The notes below the pieces were generated by a model, which made no database searches, was not told the origin of the DNA, and saw nothing but the letters and a program-made list of their open reading frames with translations. Position numbers and translations under genes: made by a program. Source: Perognathus longimembris pacificus (lineage: Eukaryota; Chordata; Mammalia; Rodentia; Heteromyidae). Taken from it: 64,000 bases of DNA. Shown piece by piece: positions 32,136 through 42,552 of this stretch. Location: positions 4,543,255-4,607,254 of the forward strand of contig NC_063175.1 in NCBI RefSeq assembly GCF_023159225.1. Direction: 5' to 3'. Numbering within the stretch: the first letter of the stretch is position 1; the number at the start of each line of letters is the position of its first letter.

Positions 32136-32194
32136 CATACAGTCTTATTTGCTGTATAATATAGATTTTAGACAATGGCGGATTAAGAATCTAA

Positions 32195-32304
32195 TCTTGG
32201 AAGTACCACTGTGGCTCAAGTACTAGAGTGCTAACCCTGAGCTAAAGAGCCCAGGGATAGTGCCAGGCTCAGAGTTCAAGCCCCACAAATGACAAAAAAA
32301 AAAA
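32195..32304 (+). mobile_element. Isolated tRNA-like right-hand SINE module with TSD
   Basis: It consists only of the shared right module (ACCACTGTGGCTCAAGTACTAGAGTGCTA to GAGTTCAAGCCCCACAAA) and an A-tail. Its own 10-bp TSD AAGAATCTAA lies at 32185-32194 and 32305-32314. Either the module is mobile alone, or this is a 5'-truncated dimer. Confidence 0.8.
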
Positions 32305-32314
32305 AAGAATCTAA

Positions 32315-32709
32315 ATCTTTCTTAGAGAGACTCTCCCTTTCAATTCCATATAAATTGGTATTATGTGTATAAATACAGATATAAGAATTACATTGGATGA
32401 AAACAAATTTTGATTATTATCATTCATTTTCTATATCATCACTGTGAGATTCAGTCTACTCCTATATAAACATACCATACTGAAAATTTGATTTAAGAGA
32501 AAAATCTCAGCCTGTAAATAATTCCTTTAAATTACTTTTCATTATTGAATCTGTAGCTTTCGTTCATTAAAGAGTAAACTTTACTTGTTTGGGATTATAA
32601 TTCACTTCTTGTTTTGATTAGTTAGAAGTAGCATTCATGACGTATTTTTTGTGTGCTTGTTTCTGTGGACTAGTTGGTTTCATTAAAAAATTCTTCTTTC
32701 ACTTCCCTT
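32315..32709. other. Unclassified AT-rich stretch
   Basis: About 400 bp, no gene or repeat recognised. Confidence 0.4.
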
Positions 32710-32723
32710 CTTCTTATTCTTTT

Positions 32724-32881
32724 TTTATGGTTAGAATTTATTTTTTATTTTTTTTAAAGTTTTTATTATAAAATTGATGTACAGAGAGGTTACGGTTTCA
32801 TACGTTAGGCATTGGATACATTTCTTGTACTGTTTTTTACCTTGTTCCTCATACCCCCCTCCACCCTCCCCCTTCCCCCCC
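32724..32881 (-). mobile_element. 5'-truncated L1 3' UTR (lineage A) with TSD
   Basis: Complement of the L1 tail: TTTTTATTATAAAATTGATG, TACAGAGAGGTTACGG, TACGTTAGGCATTGG and a C-rich end. The TSD CTTCTTATTCTTTT is at 32710-32723 and 32882-32895. The tail is a mixed T/A run of about 35 bp. Confidence 0.9.
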
Positions 32882-32895
32882 CTTCTTATTCTTTT

Positions 32896-33355
32896 ACTTA
32901 AAAATCTCATTCAATTTTTTAAAAAACTAATTACATATTAGATAATATTTTCCACCTCTACTGATTTACATGAGTTACCTCAGATTTTCTTTGCAATAAT
33001 AAAATCAACACATATGGTCACCAAAAGACCAAATAAAATAAATTCATTTGGCAGAGCTTTCAATTCATAGATTTATTCATTGATGATTATGTTTTTGACA
33101 TTGCTATCAATGTTTTATTACCTTGTACTTAGTCAAGTAAAACTGAACTTGAATTGCTATGAAGACTCAAAAGGATGAACTGGTAATTTTTTCAGGTTCT
33201 TTACTGATTGCAAAGCAATTACTACTGTAAATATCCAGGAGTTACACTGCCAGAAGTAAACTTAATTTTCTTATTAAAATTATCTTTATTCAGTAAACAT
33301 TTTGGAAGAAGTTCATGCATGTTGTCAATAACTCTGTATTTAAAGAGTAAAAACT
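32896..33355. other. Unclassified AT-rich stretch
   Basis: No gene or repeat recognised. The 73-codon frame at 33208-33429 runs into the next SINE. Confidence 0.4.
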
Positions 33356-33570
33356 ATCTCCAGGTGCTGGTAACTTACAGCTGTAATCCTAGCTATTCTG
33401 GAGGCAGAGATCTGAGGATTTTTTTTTGATAATTTTACCTTCAAGTTAATCATCAAAGAGTCAGAAGTGGGATTGTGGCAAAAGTGCTAGCCTTGAGCAA
33501 AAAAAATCAGGGAAAGAGCTTAGGCCCTGAGTTCAAACACATACACACATACAAACTCACACACATAAAG
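33356..33570 (+). mobile_element. B1-ID dimeric SINE with CA-rich tail
   Basis: CAGCTGTAATCCTAGCTATTCTGG and GGCAGAGATCTGAGGAT, then GTGCTAGCCTTGAGC and GGCCCTGAGTTCAAACAC, ending in an ACAC/ACAT repeat (33537-33575). The B1 middle is shortened. Confidence 0.78.
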
Positions 33571-33835
33571 ACACAATGTATTCTTAAACTCCTTTGTTGA
33601 ATGGCAACTCCTTTGTACAACTACTCAAGCATAATAACAGTAAAAAAAAACCTCAAGGAAATTATTTTTTGTGATTCTTTGTTATCCTTTGTGTAGCTTT
33701 ACTTTTACTTTGAGAAGTTTTCCTTGGATGCTGTAACTTCTTCTTTTGTTATTTTTGTTGTTGTTTTAATTACCAAGAAATGTTGTTTAGAAAAGTATCA
33801 CTACAAATCAATAGATTTTAAAAAAATCTAATGTA

Positions 33836-34112
33836 AGCCCAGAGCTATTGGCTCAAGCCTATAATACTAGCTATTCATGGGGCTGGGATTTGAGGATTGA
33901 GCTACTCAGGAGGCTGAAATCTGAGGACTGCAGTTCAGCCAGCCAAGGCAAGAAAGTTTATGAAACTCTATCTCTAACTAACCACAAAAAAAGCCAGAAG
34001 TAGATCTATGGAACAAATAATAGAGTCTTGAGAAAAAGAGTTCAAGGACAGCACCATGTACTGTGTTCAAATCCCAGGACTACCACCAAAACAAACAAAC
34101 AAACAAACAAAA
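33836..34112 (+). mobile_element. B1-ID dimeric SINE with internal duplication and (CAAA)n tail
   Basis: GGCTCAAGCCTATAATACTAGC, then the core block twice (GGGGCTGGGATTTGAGGAT, and GGAGGCTGAAATCTGAGGAC). The right module runs to GTGTTCAAATCCCAGGAC, and the tail is (AAAC)n at 34087-34112. The repeated core makes it longer than other copies. Confidence 0.8.
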
Positions 34113-34149
34113 ACCCTCTAAAGATTTCTCTACATGTATAGCAATTTGG

Positions 34150-34370
34150 AGAGGATTTTCCTAGGGGCTGTCCTTCAGCTTCTATGTTCAAGGCTAGCAC
34201 TCTGCCACTTGAGCCACAGGTCTACTTTCATCTTTTTCATGGATAATTGGAGATATTATGAGGACCATGGACATTTCTACCATGGCTGGCTTTGAGCCAC
34301 AATCCTTATATCTCAGCCTCCTGAGCACCTAGGACTATAAATATGAGTCACTGGTACCTGGGTAAAATTT
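34150..34370 (-). mobile_element. B1-ID dimeric SINE, degenerate
   Basis: Complement of the dimer: GGGGCTGTCCTTCAGCTTC, CAAGGCTAGCACTCTGCC, CTTGAGCCACAGG, GGCTGGCTTTGAGCCAC, CTCAGCCTCCTGAGCACCTAGG. It lies tail to tail with the preceding copy. Confidence 0.8.
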
Positions 34371-34554
34371 TTAACTGGCAAATCTACAAAGTAAGCATGG
34401 AACCTACAAAAGTCTCCCGAAAGAAATAAAAAAGACACAAATAAGGAGATATTAAAAGGGTTATTAAGATGCCAGTTTTTCTCGAGGTGATCTATAGCAA
34501 TCATGCAATCAAAATACAAATTCACAGAAAATTAATGTATGGATGTTGACAACT

Positions 34555-35225
34555 GGATTTCAAGGTCAAATGGGACAGCAAATAACCATAGTGGCTAGCA
34601 CACAATGTGGACAAAGAAGCAATCAGAGGATCGATAGTACCTGATTTCAAGATTTACTCTAAATCTACAGTAATAAAGACAGCAGAGCATTCATGAAACA
34701 ACAGATAAACAGATCAATGGAACAGAATAGAGAGCCCAGAATGGGACCAACACACTGAAGTCAATTCATCTTCGACAAATGAATAAAGGCAATTCATTGG
34801 AAAATAAAGGACAGACTTTTCAACAAATGGCGCTAGAAATACTGGACAGTTACAAGCAAACCAATAAATCAGCCCATAGAAGCAACAGGGATTTTAATGT
34901 GTTGCTGAGAGGAATGGAATATGGTATAGCTACTTTCAAAATACTCGAGCAGTTACTCACAAAGGTCCACATAACCATACTATATGATCTAGCAATCACA
35001 TTCCTAGCAATTTACTAAATGAGTTAGAATCTTCTGTCTGTACAAAAACCTTGTACCTACATGTTATTTATATCAGCTTTACTCCTAATAGCTCAAAAGA
35101 TGAGTAGCTAAGCAAATGATGCTACTTTCAGACAGTGGAATATTATTCAGTCCTGTAAAGGAACAAGCTACAAATAGTAAAAGAAGATACAAATCCAGTA
35201 TAAAAAATATTGCTAAATGAAGGAA
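34555..35225 (+). mobile_element. Ancient L1 ORF2 fragment
   Basis: It resembles old mammalian L1 ORF2 rather than either rodent lineage here: GATCAATGGAACAGAATAGAG, then a block near 34790-34850 (ATTGGAAAATAAAGGACAG), then CCTAGCAATTTACTAAATG and GGAATATTATTCAGTCCTG. The order is collinear, with an internal deletion near 34860-34900. No intact frame exists (79 codons at most). Heavy divergence indicates insertion before the rodent radiation. Confidence 0.8.
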
Positions 35226-35249
35226 GATAGTCTTAAAAAGCCACATCTG

Positions 35250-35478
35250 GACTGGGATTCATTAGCTTAGGCCTATAATCCTAGCTATCGAGGAAGCTGA
35301 AGATCTGAGGATCTGAGGATCCACTGAAAAGAAAGTATAGGATTCTTGTCTCCAATTAACCACCCCAAATCTGAACGTGGAGCTGTGGCTCAAGTGGCAG
35401 AATTCTGGCCTTGAGCAAAAAAGCTTAGGGAGACAACTCAGGCTTTGAGTTCAAGACCCAGTAACAGCACATGTACCT
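35250..35478 (+). mobile_element. B1-ID dimeric SINE inserted in ancient L1
   Basis: GGCCTATAATCCTAGCTATCG, GATCTGAGGAT (duplicated), CTTGTCTCCAATTAACCACC, GGAGCTGTGGCTCAAGTGGC, CTTTGAGTTCAAGACCCAG. The ancient L1 continues on its other side. Confidence 0.82.
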
Positions 35479-35499
35479 ACCTGTATGTGCACACATGCA

Positions 35500-35755
35500 C
35501 TCATAAACCCCACAACACTGCAAAGGATATGGTTTCAACTATATGACATTATGGAAGCAGCAAGGGTATAAAGATAGCAAGTAGTGGGTGTAAAGAATTC
35601 ATAGTGCAAATGAAGGAGGGTGAATAGGTGAAACATACTGGGGTTTTAGATCAGTAAAATTAGTTTGTAAGATATTGTAATGGGGGATGAATGATACTTT
35701 ACATTGTCAAATATGTCAACAGTGAACATTAATGTGAACTAGTAACTTCAGTTCT
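35500..35755 (+). mobile_element. Ancient L1, continuation (3' end)
   Basis: GGATATGGTTTCAACTATATG, ACATTATGGAAGCAGC, and further on TCAGTAAAATTAGTTTG, GATGAATGATACTTTACATTG. This is the pattern of old L1 3' UTR after the ORF2 piece ending at 35225, split by the SINE. Confidence 0.65.
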
Positions 35756-35761
35756 TTCTTT

Positions 35762-36118
35762 TTAAAATAATTACTTATTTATTATCTAAGTGATGTACAA
35801 AGGGGTTACAGTTTCATACGTAAGGCAGTGGGTGCATTTCTTGTACAATTTGTTACCTCCTCCCTCATTTCCGCCCTCCCCTCTCCCCTTTCCTTTTCCC
35901 TCCATGAGTTGTTCAGTTGGTTTACACCAAATGGTTTTGTAAGTATTGATTTCTGGATACTCTATATACTGGTATTAGAACTAGGGAAGGGAAAGAGAAT
36001 ATGAAAATCGAGAGATAAAGGATAAAAAGACAAATGACTCCAAAAGTTCTTTCTTATTCTTTCTTAATATTCTTTCTGTAACCCCTCTGTTCATTACCTT
36101 GACAATAAATAAGTTAAT
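35762..36118. mobile_element. Head-to-head L1 3' UTR composite
   Basis: 35762-35950 is reverse-strand L1 3' UTR from the terminal block (TTATTATCTAAGTGATG) up to CCAAATGGTTTTGTAAGTATTG. 35953-36048 is plus-strand 3' UTR from the adjoining part (GGATACTCTATATACTGG) to CCAAAAG. After a 27-bp T/C-rich stretch comes a second terminal block (CTGTAACCCCTCTGTTCAT, AATAAATAAG). The two halves are complementary parts of one 3' UTR in opposite orientation, each with a 3' end. Confidence 0.8.
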
Positions 36119-36237
36119 TAATTTAAAAATGTAAAAATTAGCTCATGCTTATTTAGATTTGAATTTTTATGTTGTCTTATGTTCAGATTTCAACTCATTA
36201 AATAGTAGCACCCAATTTGCTTTCCACACAAGTCATA

Positions 36238-36322
36238 AGGGAGTAAGATGTAGCTTAGTAGTAGAACATTTGCCTAGCATGTTGAGTACTGAGTTCAAAC
36301 CCTAGCACCACCAAAAATAGTT
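36238..36322 (+). mobile_element. ID-like SINE monomer
   Basis: AGATGTAGCTTAGTAGTAGAACATTTGCCTAGCATG carries an A-box-like start. GAGTTCAAACCCTAGCACC is a B-box-like end, and an A-rich tail follows. Old copy. Confidence 0.72.
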
Positions 36323-36467
36323 TTAATTTTTTATATATAATATTCAATTATTCTTGAAGTATATAACATTTAGTTGAATCTACTTACATTTAGCTGAAAA
36401 GTATTATGTATTATTTATTTTCAGTTGAAGTGTATTAATCCTATCTGAAATGGGCTAAGAAGCTAAG

Positions 36468-36550
36468 GATGATTAGGGTGTAGCTCATGTGGTAGAGGGC
36501 TTGCTAAAGAAGCATAAACTCAAACCTCAGTTCCATCAAAACAAAACCAT
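36468..36550 (+). mobile_element. ID-like SINE monomer
   Basis: TAGGGTGTAGCTCATGTGGTAGAGGGCTTGC, then ACTCAAACCTCAGTTCC and (CAAAA)n. Old copy. Confidence 0.68.
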
Positions 36551-37883
36551 GACACACAAACAAGCCTAAGAGAATATATGGATAAAGTCCGATACTTTTT
36601 CTAGAGAAACATGGCACTTTATGAGTATGCTTCATTTTGTATCACAGGTGTGGCTTAAGTGTCATAATTCTTGCATTCTTACATTTGGGCCCAGAATCCA
36701 ATCCTTATTAGTGGAAAAAAATGAAGCTAATGGCTTACCAAAAAAATTAAAGTGAATGGCTTAAAGATTTATAAAATACTTAATTTAGAAAAATGGAAAA
36801 GCTAGAAAGAATGGAAATAATCTATTTCATATAGTGTCTTACCAAAAGTTACAATTTTTCTTTCTTATCTCCTCATGGGTGTACAGTTAAAATTGAGTCT
36901 TTTTCTCTTGAAACAATTCTTTTTGCTACATTGAACACATCAAAATGTGTTTTCCATAATGACAGATAAATATCACATTTTTCTTCAGTTTTCCATTTAT
37001 TTCTCTACCTGCCATGATTGCTTTCTAAATTCTATCACTATTCTGAGAACTGATAATCCAACCATATTTCTAAATGTTCTTGAACCTAACAATTTATCAC
37101 AAAAGAAGTTCTCACATAAAGTTTATTTTAAATAAAGCATGATCCCAGAATTCGAATTCTGCAAGTATATAAGATGTATACTTACTTTTTCTATTTCCAA
37201 AGCCCTTTGCTTATCTAAGTTAACATTGTGTCTTTCATGGGAAGCCTTAACAGACTCTTCTATCTTCCACTTTCCTCTTTCTTTCCTAGTAGGATCTTTA
37301 TAGAGTCACCATAGTGATATCTCATACACACATTTTGGTCATGCTACACTTGTACTTAAGATCCTTCAAGGCACTAAGTATCCTCTTTTCTCCCTTTTCC
37401 GTTGGCTAATTGTCTCTTATCCATCAGTACTCAGCTTCTCAGCTTTGATGGAACTTCTTAGGGAAGGGCCTTCTGAGACTACACTTAGAAGTTAGGACAT
37501 GAAGTACAGTCTCCAGATGTTGTATTTCCCCTTGAACACTTGTTCAACTTTGATGACAGAGTAAGTCGTGTGATTACACACATGCCGTTCATCCCTGCTG
37601 GACAGATTTATAAAATGGGGTCTATCAATCTTTGTTTCTTAAGTGACTATGTCATCCCCAAGAGAAACCAATGGGAACACAATGACTCATAGTAGAGATG
37701 ACAGAAAGGGAGGGAAGAGTAATTAATTTAGGTACCATAATTAACTACCTGGGAAACAGGGAGACATCATTTTCCCCCTGACCATCAAAAAGTCCACACT
37801 TAGATAATTTCCTGAGGCTGAAGCAAGAGGATTCTATTACCCACAAGGACTCTCTAATTTTTCTGACTTAAATTTCCGTTCTG
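36551..37883. other. Unclassified AT-rich stretch
   Basis: 1.3 kb without recognisable gene. A possible decayed ID-like half lies at about 36645-36715, too diverged to call. The 62-codon frame at 36947-37135 has no motif. Confidence 0.4.
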
Positions 37884-37966
37884 CAGTTGGGGCATAGCTT
37901 AGTGGTGAAAGCACTTGCCAAATGTACAGAAGGCCTAAGTTTTGATCTCTACTATTGAAAAGAAAC
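37884..37966 (+). mobile_element. ID-like SINE monomer
   Basis: GTTGGGGCATAGCTTAGTGGTGAAAGCACTTGCC matches an ID 5' part with A box; TAAGTTTTGATCTCTACTATTG is the decayed B-box side. Confidence 0.75.
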
Positions 37967-37974
37967 AACCAATT

Positions 37975-39020
37975 GCTACAATAAACATAATTGTGCTGGT
38001 AGCTTTAGTGCTAACTTGCTTGTGATACTTTGGGTAAATGCCCAAAAGCAGGGTTGCTGGGTCATAAGGAGCTCTATGTTTAGCCTTTAAAAAAAAATAA
38101 TTACTTATTTATTGTCAAAGTGATGTACAGAGGGGTTACAGTTTCATATGTAAGGCCATGGGTACATTTCTTGTACTATTTGTTACCTCCTCCTTCATTC
38201 CCCCTCCCCACCTCCCCTTTTCCCTCTCCCCCCCATGAGTTGTTCAGTTGGTTTACACCAAATGGTTTTGCCAAGTATTGCTTTTGGAGTCGTTTGTCTT
38301 TTTATCTGTTATCTCTTGTAATTTACTATAGCTAAAATATGGAACAAACCTAGATGCTCCCTCAGTAGCTGAATGAATCAAGGAAATGTGGTACATATAT
38401 ACACATTCTACGCATCTATTAGGAGGAATGAGGAAATGGAAAGACTTGGAAAAAAATCATACTAAGTGAAGTGAGCCAGACCCACAGAAACATAAACTCT
38501 ATCATTTTACTCATTGGAAACAATTAGTACTTGATTAGGAGAGTCCTAGCAGAGGAGCACAATAATTCAATAGCTATGTCCCTATGATCACATAAGATGA
38601 TCTTAAGTGAAATGAACTACAAGACTTGGTTTGTCTTTGCTGTTGTTATTTCCAATGTACCCTATGAAATTATGCCTTATTTTTTGTCTTTGTTCTCCAT
38701 GGTTTTACCCCTGATGTCACTGTAACTGACTTTGGTACACTGGGTATTGTATGTACATTTATGGGAACTAGGGGAGGGGAACATCAAAAAAATGGAGAGA
38801 GAAAGGGTAAAAGGCAAACCAATGCAACAGCAATACTTACAAGACAATATGCTGTAAACCAACTGTATATCTCAGGGGAGGGTGGGGAGGGGACAGGGAA
38901 GGGGAAAGGTGGGAGAAAAACAAAGGAGAAGGTAACAAGTTTGATAAGAAATGTACTTACTGCTTTACGTATGTAATTGTAACCCCTCTGTACATTACTT
39001 TGACAATAAAAAAAGTTTAA
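37975..39020. mobile_element. Rearranged L1 composite (lineage A), likely inversion
   Basis: Three parts. 37975-38080 is reverse-strand ORF2 (AATTGTGCTGGTAGCTTTAG to GAGCTCTATGTTTA). 38085-38325 is a reverse-strand 3' UTR end. 38326-39013 is plus-strand ORF2 C-terminus plus 3' UTR to AATAAA, beginning TTTACTATAGCTAAAATATGG. In the intact element the first part and the third part are directly adjoining pieces of ORF2, so they fit a twin-priming inversion. The middle piece would then be a second insertion. No frame is intact. Confidence 0.75.
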
Positions 39021-39324
39021 AAAACAACCAATTGTACTTTAAAGTGTCTCATGAGCCAAATGACTGAATAAAAGGAAGTAGAGTGAGATGTAAGAAACAA
39101 AAGTGCTATTGCACTATTAAAAGAAAAAATGAAAATAATATACCTACTACAACTTGTTTGTCTCTTAGCCATGGGTCTTAAAAGCCATATTAGAATAAAC
39201 TCATTCCTTGAAGAGAAAAAGTGTCATTGAAATATATATGTCCTGAGAACCTGTGCTTATCAGGCTGAAATTGTTACAGATTTGGCAAATGTGACATCGT
39301 TTGATTTGTCCTATTTCTATTATT

Positions 39325-39475
39325 TTTAAAATTAGTTTACTTTACTGTTATAATAAAAGTGATGTACAGAGGGATTACAATTACATAAGTCAGGAAATGT
39401 GTACAATTCCTTTCGTACAATGGCTTCTCTTCCCTCACTCCCAGTTCTCTCCTGCCATTGTGTTGTAATACTATA
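39325..39475 (-). mobile_element. Decayed L1 3' UTR fragment
   Basis: AAAAGTGATGTACAGAGGGATTACAATTACATAAG and TTCCCTCACTCCCAGTTCTCTCC follow the order of the reverse-strand L1 tail with many changes. Ends are approximate. Confidence 0.68.
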
Positions 39476-39802
39476 GTGTTGCTGCTGAAAAGACTTGATG
39501 TTCAGGTCAAGAGGATGTTGAAGCTAAGTTAACATATAAAAGCAGCTCATTCTAGGCAAAGCTAAGAGTCAAGTGTCCCCAAGGTGGGACAAAGGAACTA
39601 AATGAGGCCATGTGGTGACTGCAGATTAGACAGGGGCTTAAAGTTGGGTAGAAGATGTTAAATCATGGCCTTCACATCCTCTGGAGATTTTCAATATATG
39701 ATTTGTTATAAAGAGGATACAGAAGTTATTGAGGGGAGAAAAGAGGCAATGATAGAAACCAACATCGTGTGGAAGAAAGGCACTGGTCATTTAATGCAAA
39801 AT

Positions 39803-40405
39803 AAAAAACTTGGACAAAATTAAACTAAGTGAAGTGAGCCAGACCCAAAGAAATATGGACTCTATGGTTCCTCCCATAGGGAATAATTAGTACAGGTTTA
39901 GGCTAGTCACAGCAGATCACAAGAGCCAATAGCTATGCCCATAGGAACACATAAGATGATGTTAAGTGAAATAAACTCCACATTATGGAAACAAGTGTTA
40001 TATCATTGTTGTAATTATTTTTAACACATCATGTGAAACCATACCCTTTTTATTTCTCTCATATTCCCTTCCTGTGGTTTTACCCCCGCTATCAATATAT
40101 CTCATCTTAGTATCCTGAATACTGTATGTACATGTATTAGAACTAGGAAAGGGAAAGGGAATACCAAAATCAAGAATCAAAGAATAAAAAGACAAACCAT
40201 TCCAAAAGCAATACTTACAAAACTATTTGGTATAAAACAACTGTATAACTCATGGCGGGGGGAGGGAAAGGGAGAGGGAAGAGGAGGGGGAAAATGAGGG
40301 AGGAGATAACAAGTTGAACAAGAAATGTACTCACTGCCTTACATATGAAACTGTAACCCCTCTGTACTTCACTTTGATAATAAAGGGGGGGGGGGTGGGA
40401 AAGGA
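39803..40405 (+). mobile_element. 5'-truncated L1 (lineage A) 3' end with G-run tail
   Basis: It starts in the last 30 codons of ORF2 (AGTGAAGTGAGCCAGACCC) and passes the stop TAG near 39887. The G-rich tract is at about 40254-40300, and the end is AATAAA followed by a run of 13 G instead of A. Flanks GAAAGGCACTGGTCAT and GAAAGGACACTTTCAT may be a decayed TSD. Confidence 0.86.
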
Positions 40406-40751
40406 CACTTTCATCAGCTTACCCAGGAAGGGTGGATGTTTGACTACACCACACAGATGATTGCCATATCTTCCCTGATGGAACTTTACCCTCAGAGTTT
40501 CATGTTGATGTTTTTGTTGTTGTTGTTCAGATTCCTGGCTTCACTGAGGATTCAGCCACAGGAGTGAGTTGGAAGTCAGTGTTCTTGAATCCATTGCTGT
40601 GCTCCTGTGAGATCTGTTAAGAACTTAACCATCTCCAGGCTCTGTGTCAGGACAATATGGTGTCCCCTGGATATGCCACAGAGCAAGGCTGAGCAAAGCA
40701 CAGCCTGGATTTCAGGACTGATACGTAACCAACTCTAGCTAGAATTCATAT

Positions 40752-41005
40752 TTGATCTTTTTTTTTTTTTTCTTTTGTCAGTTGTAGAGCTTGGACTCTG
40801 GGCCTGGGCTCTTCTCTGGGTTTTTTCACTCTCAAGTCTAGCACTCTACCACTTTGAGCCACAGCACCAATTCTGGTTTTTGGTAGCTAATTGGAAATCA
40901 GAGTGTCACAGACTTTCTTGCCTGGGCTGACTTCGAACTGCAATCTTCAGATCTCAGCCTCCTGAGTAGCTACGATTACAGCCAAGAGCTACTGACAACC
41001 AGCTT
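40752..41005 (-). mobile_element. B1-ID dimeric SINE
   Basis: Poly-T at 40758-40770, then TTGTCAGTTGTAGAGCTTGG, CACTCTACCACTTTGAGCCAC, CTTCGAACTGCAATCTTCAG, CTCAGCCTCCTGAGTAGCTACG and GATTACAGCCAAGAGCTACTG, the complement of a full dimer. Confidence 0.85.
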
Positions 41006-41930
41006 GATCTCATTAAAAAAAATGTTTCCCCGATAATTTACAAGTTCTGCATAAACTTTTGAAACTAGATCAATACTAAAATCATCAGCTAAGTAAAGTT
41101 AATAATTCATGATATCTTTGCAGTTTGTCCCATTCAAATGAAAGGCTTGGAGAAACTTTGTAGTAGCACCGAAGTTAAGGCAATGTTGCTGCACTGTGAG
41201 TCTGCCTAGAAACAACAGCTTGGGAAGGAAACATGGCAAATACTGGACTGATACTAATTTCAATCATGGCATCTATGAAAAGGTAACAACAATGAAAGTG
41301 AAATAGTTTTATAGGTTTGAGTTAAAAGGTCTCGATTACCACAACATTTTGTGGGATTGTACAAATAGATATATTTGAATGAAAATATGACTTGTTAATG
41401 TTTTAAAATAAATATTGATTAAGTATATCAAACAAAGAAGGACTCTCAAAAGGAAACTTAAGAGAAACAAAGGTAAAACCAAAGTTTTGCATGTTCTCTT
41501 CTACATTATCCCTCTGCCTTTTCTGTTCTGAGAATATTTTCAAAGTCCCAGTGAACTCATTAACATATCCATCAACTAAAAAAGTGATTTTAAATGACTT
41601 AGATCCAAATGCTCTTCTGGAAATCTGGAAGCTGAATAGAATAATATGGATATAAAAGATATTAGTTTTCAGTGGAGAGTTTTTAAAAAGCTTTTCTTTG
41701 CTCCTTTGCAAAAAAAAAAAGAAATTGAAATAGAAGTTGATATACTAACATATCTCTTGCTGTTGGTAAAAAAATTACTAAGATAAAGGGTTTAAAGTAT
41801 ACAAAGTATATTTTCTTCAACCACTAAATCACTACCTTTGCTGGACATTAAAAAATATTAATATACTGGATTAGTAAATTTGAGCCCAAAATAGTCTTGA
41901 AGTGCCTCAGAACTTGAAAAATAAAGACAT
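41006..41930. other. Unclassified AT-rich stretch
   Basis: No mobile element recognised. A 102-codon reverse-strand frame at 41403-41711 shows no domain that I know, and its AT-rich setting argues for chance. Confidence 0.4.
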
Positions 41931-41939
41931 CTTATTGAC

Positions 41940-42060
41940 AATTGTGTGTGTATATATATATATAAATTGTTAATTTAACAATTGTATGTGTATATATATT
42001 TACACACACAATTGTTAATATATACACAATTGTTACATACACAGACACACACACACATAG
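41940..42060. repeat. TATATA / TGTGTA / CACACA compound repeat
   Basis: Alternating purine-pyrimidine units with ACAATTGT palindromes repeated four to five times (ACAATTGTGTGTG, ACAATTGTATGTG, CACAATTGTTAA). Reverse-strand frames here are repeat-driven. Confidence 0.85.
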
Positions 42061-42109
42061 ATAAGTATAAGATTTGTTAGGAAAACACCACATAGTGGCA
42101 GAAAAGAAT

Positions 42110-42132
42110 TTATTGGGGGGGGGGGTGGGGAG
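42110..42132. repeat. G-run
   Basis: TTGGGGGGGGGGGGTGGGGAG: 12 consecutive G then four more, able to form a G-quadruplex. Confidence 0.9.
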
Positions 42133-42478
42133 CAAACTGCTAGCCCACACAAAATGGAGGTGTGGAGAAACTGAGGGCCTAGAAGAAGACAAAAAGCTGG
42201 AAAGAGAGGAGAGAGATCGAAGACTCCTTTTGAGCAGATTACATAGGGAAAGGCAGGAGGCAGGACCACGGCAGATATGAAAGTGATCTCAGAGCCTGGT
42301 GAGCCTCTAACTGTCTGAGGAAGGTGTGACCAGGGCTGTTCGGGAAATGACCCCAGAGGATGAGGAACTGTCCTCAGAATCTGGGGTCTTTTGCTGACCC
42401 ACAGCAAGGCAATTACTGGTTTCAGGCAGGTAAAGATGCGTAAGGAGCTGTTGTCCTGGGCAGACCTAACAATAAGTA
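42133..42478. other. Unclassified stretch
   Basis: GC content is moderately raised relative to its neighbours. Opposed frames of 68-175 codons overlap here, but the longest one on the reverse strand (42033-42560) begins in the TGTA/TGTC repeat, so I do not call it a gene. Confidence 0.35.
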
Positions 42479-42552
42479 TATATTCATGCATGCATGTATG
42501 TATGTCTGTATGTCTGTATGTCTGTATGTCTGTATGTCTGTATGTATGTAGA
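42479..42552. repeat. (TGTA/TGTC)n tetranucleotide repeat
   Basis: CATGCATGCATG, then TATG units, then five to six TGTATGTC octamers, then TGTATGTATGTA. It has a regular higher-order 8-bp period. Confidence 0.9.

Noticed and set aside
34779..35018. 79-codon frame as a gene
   Set aside because: It lies within an ancient L1 ORF2 remnant with an internal deletion.
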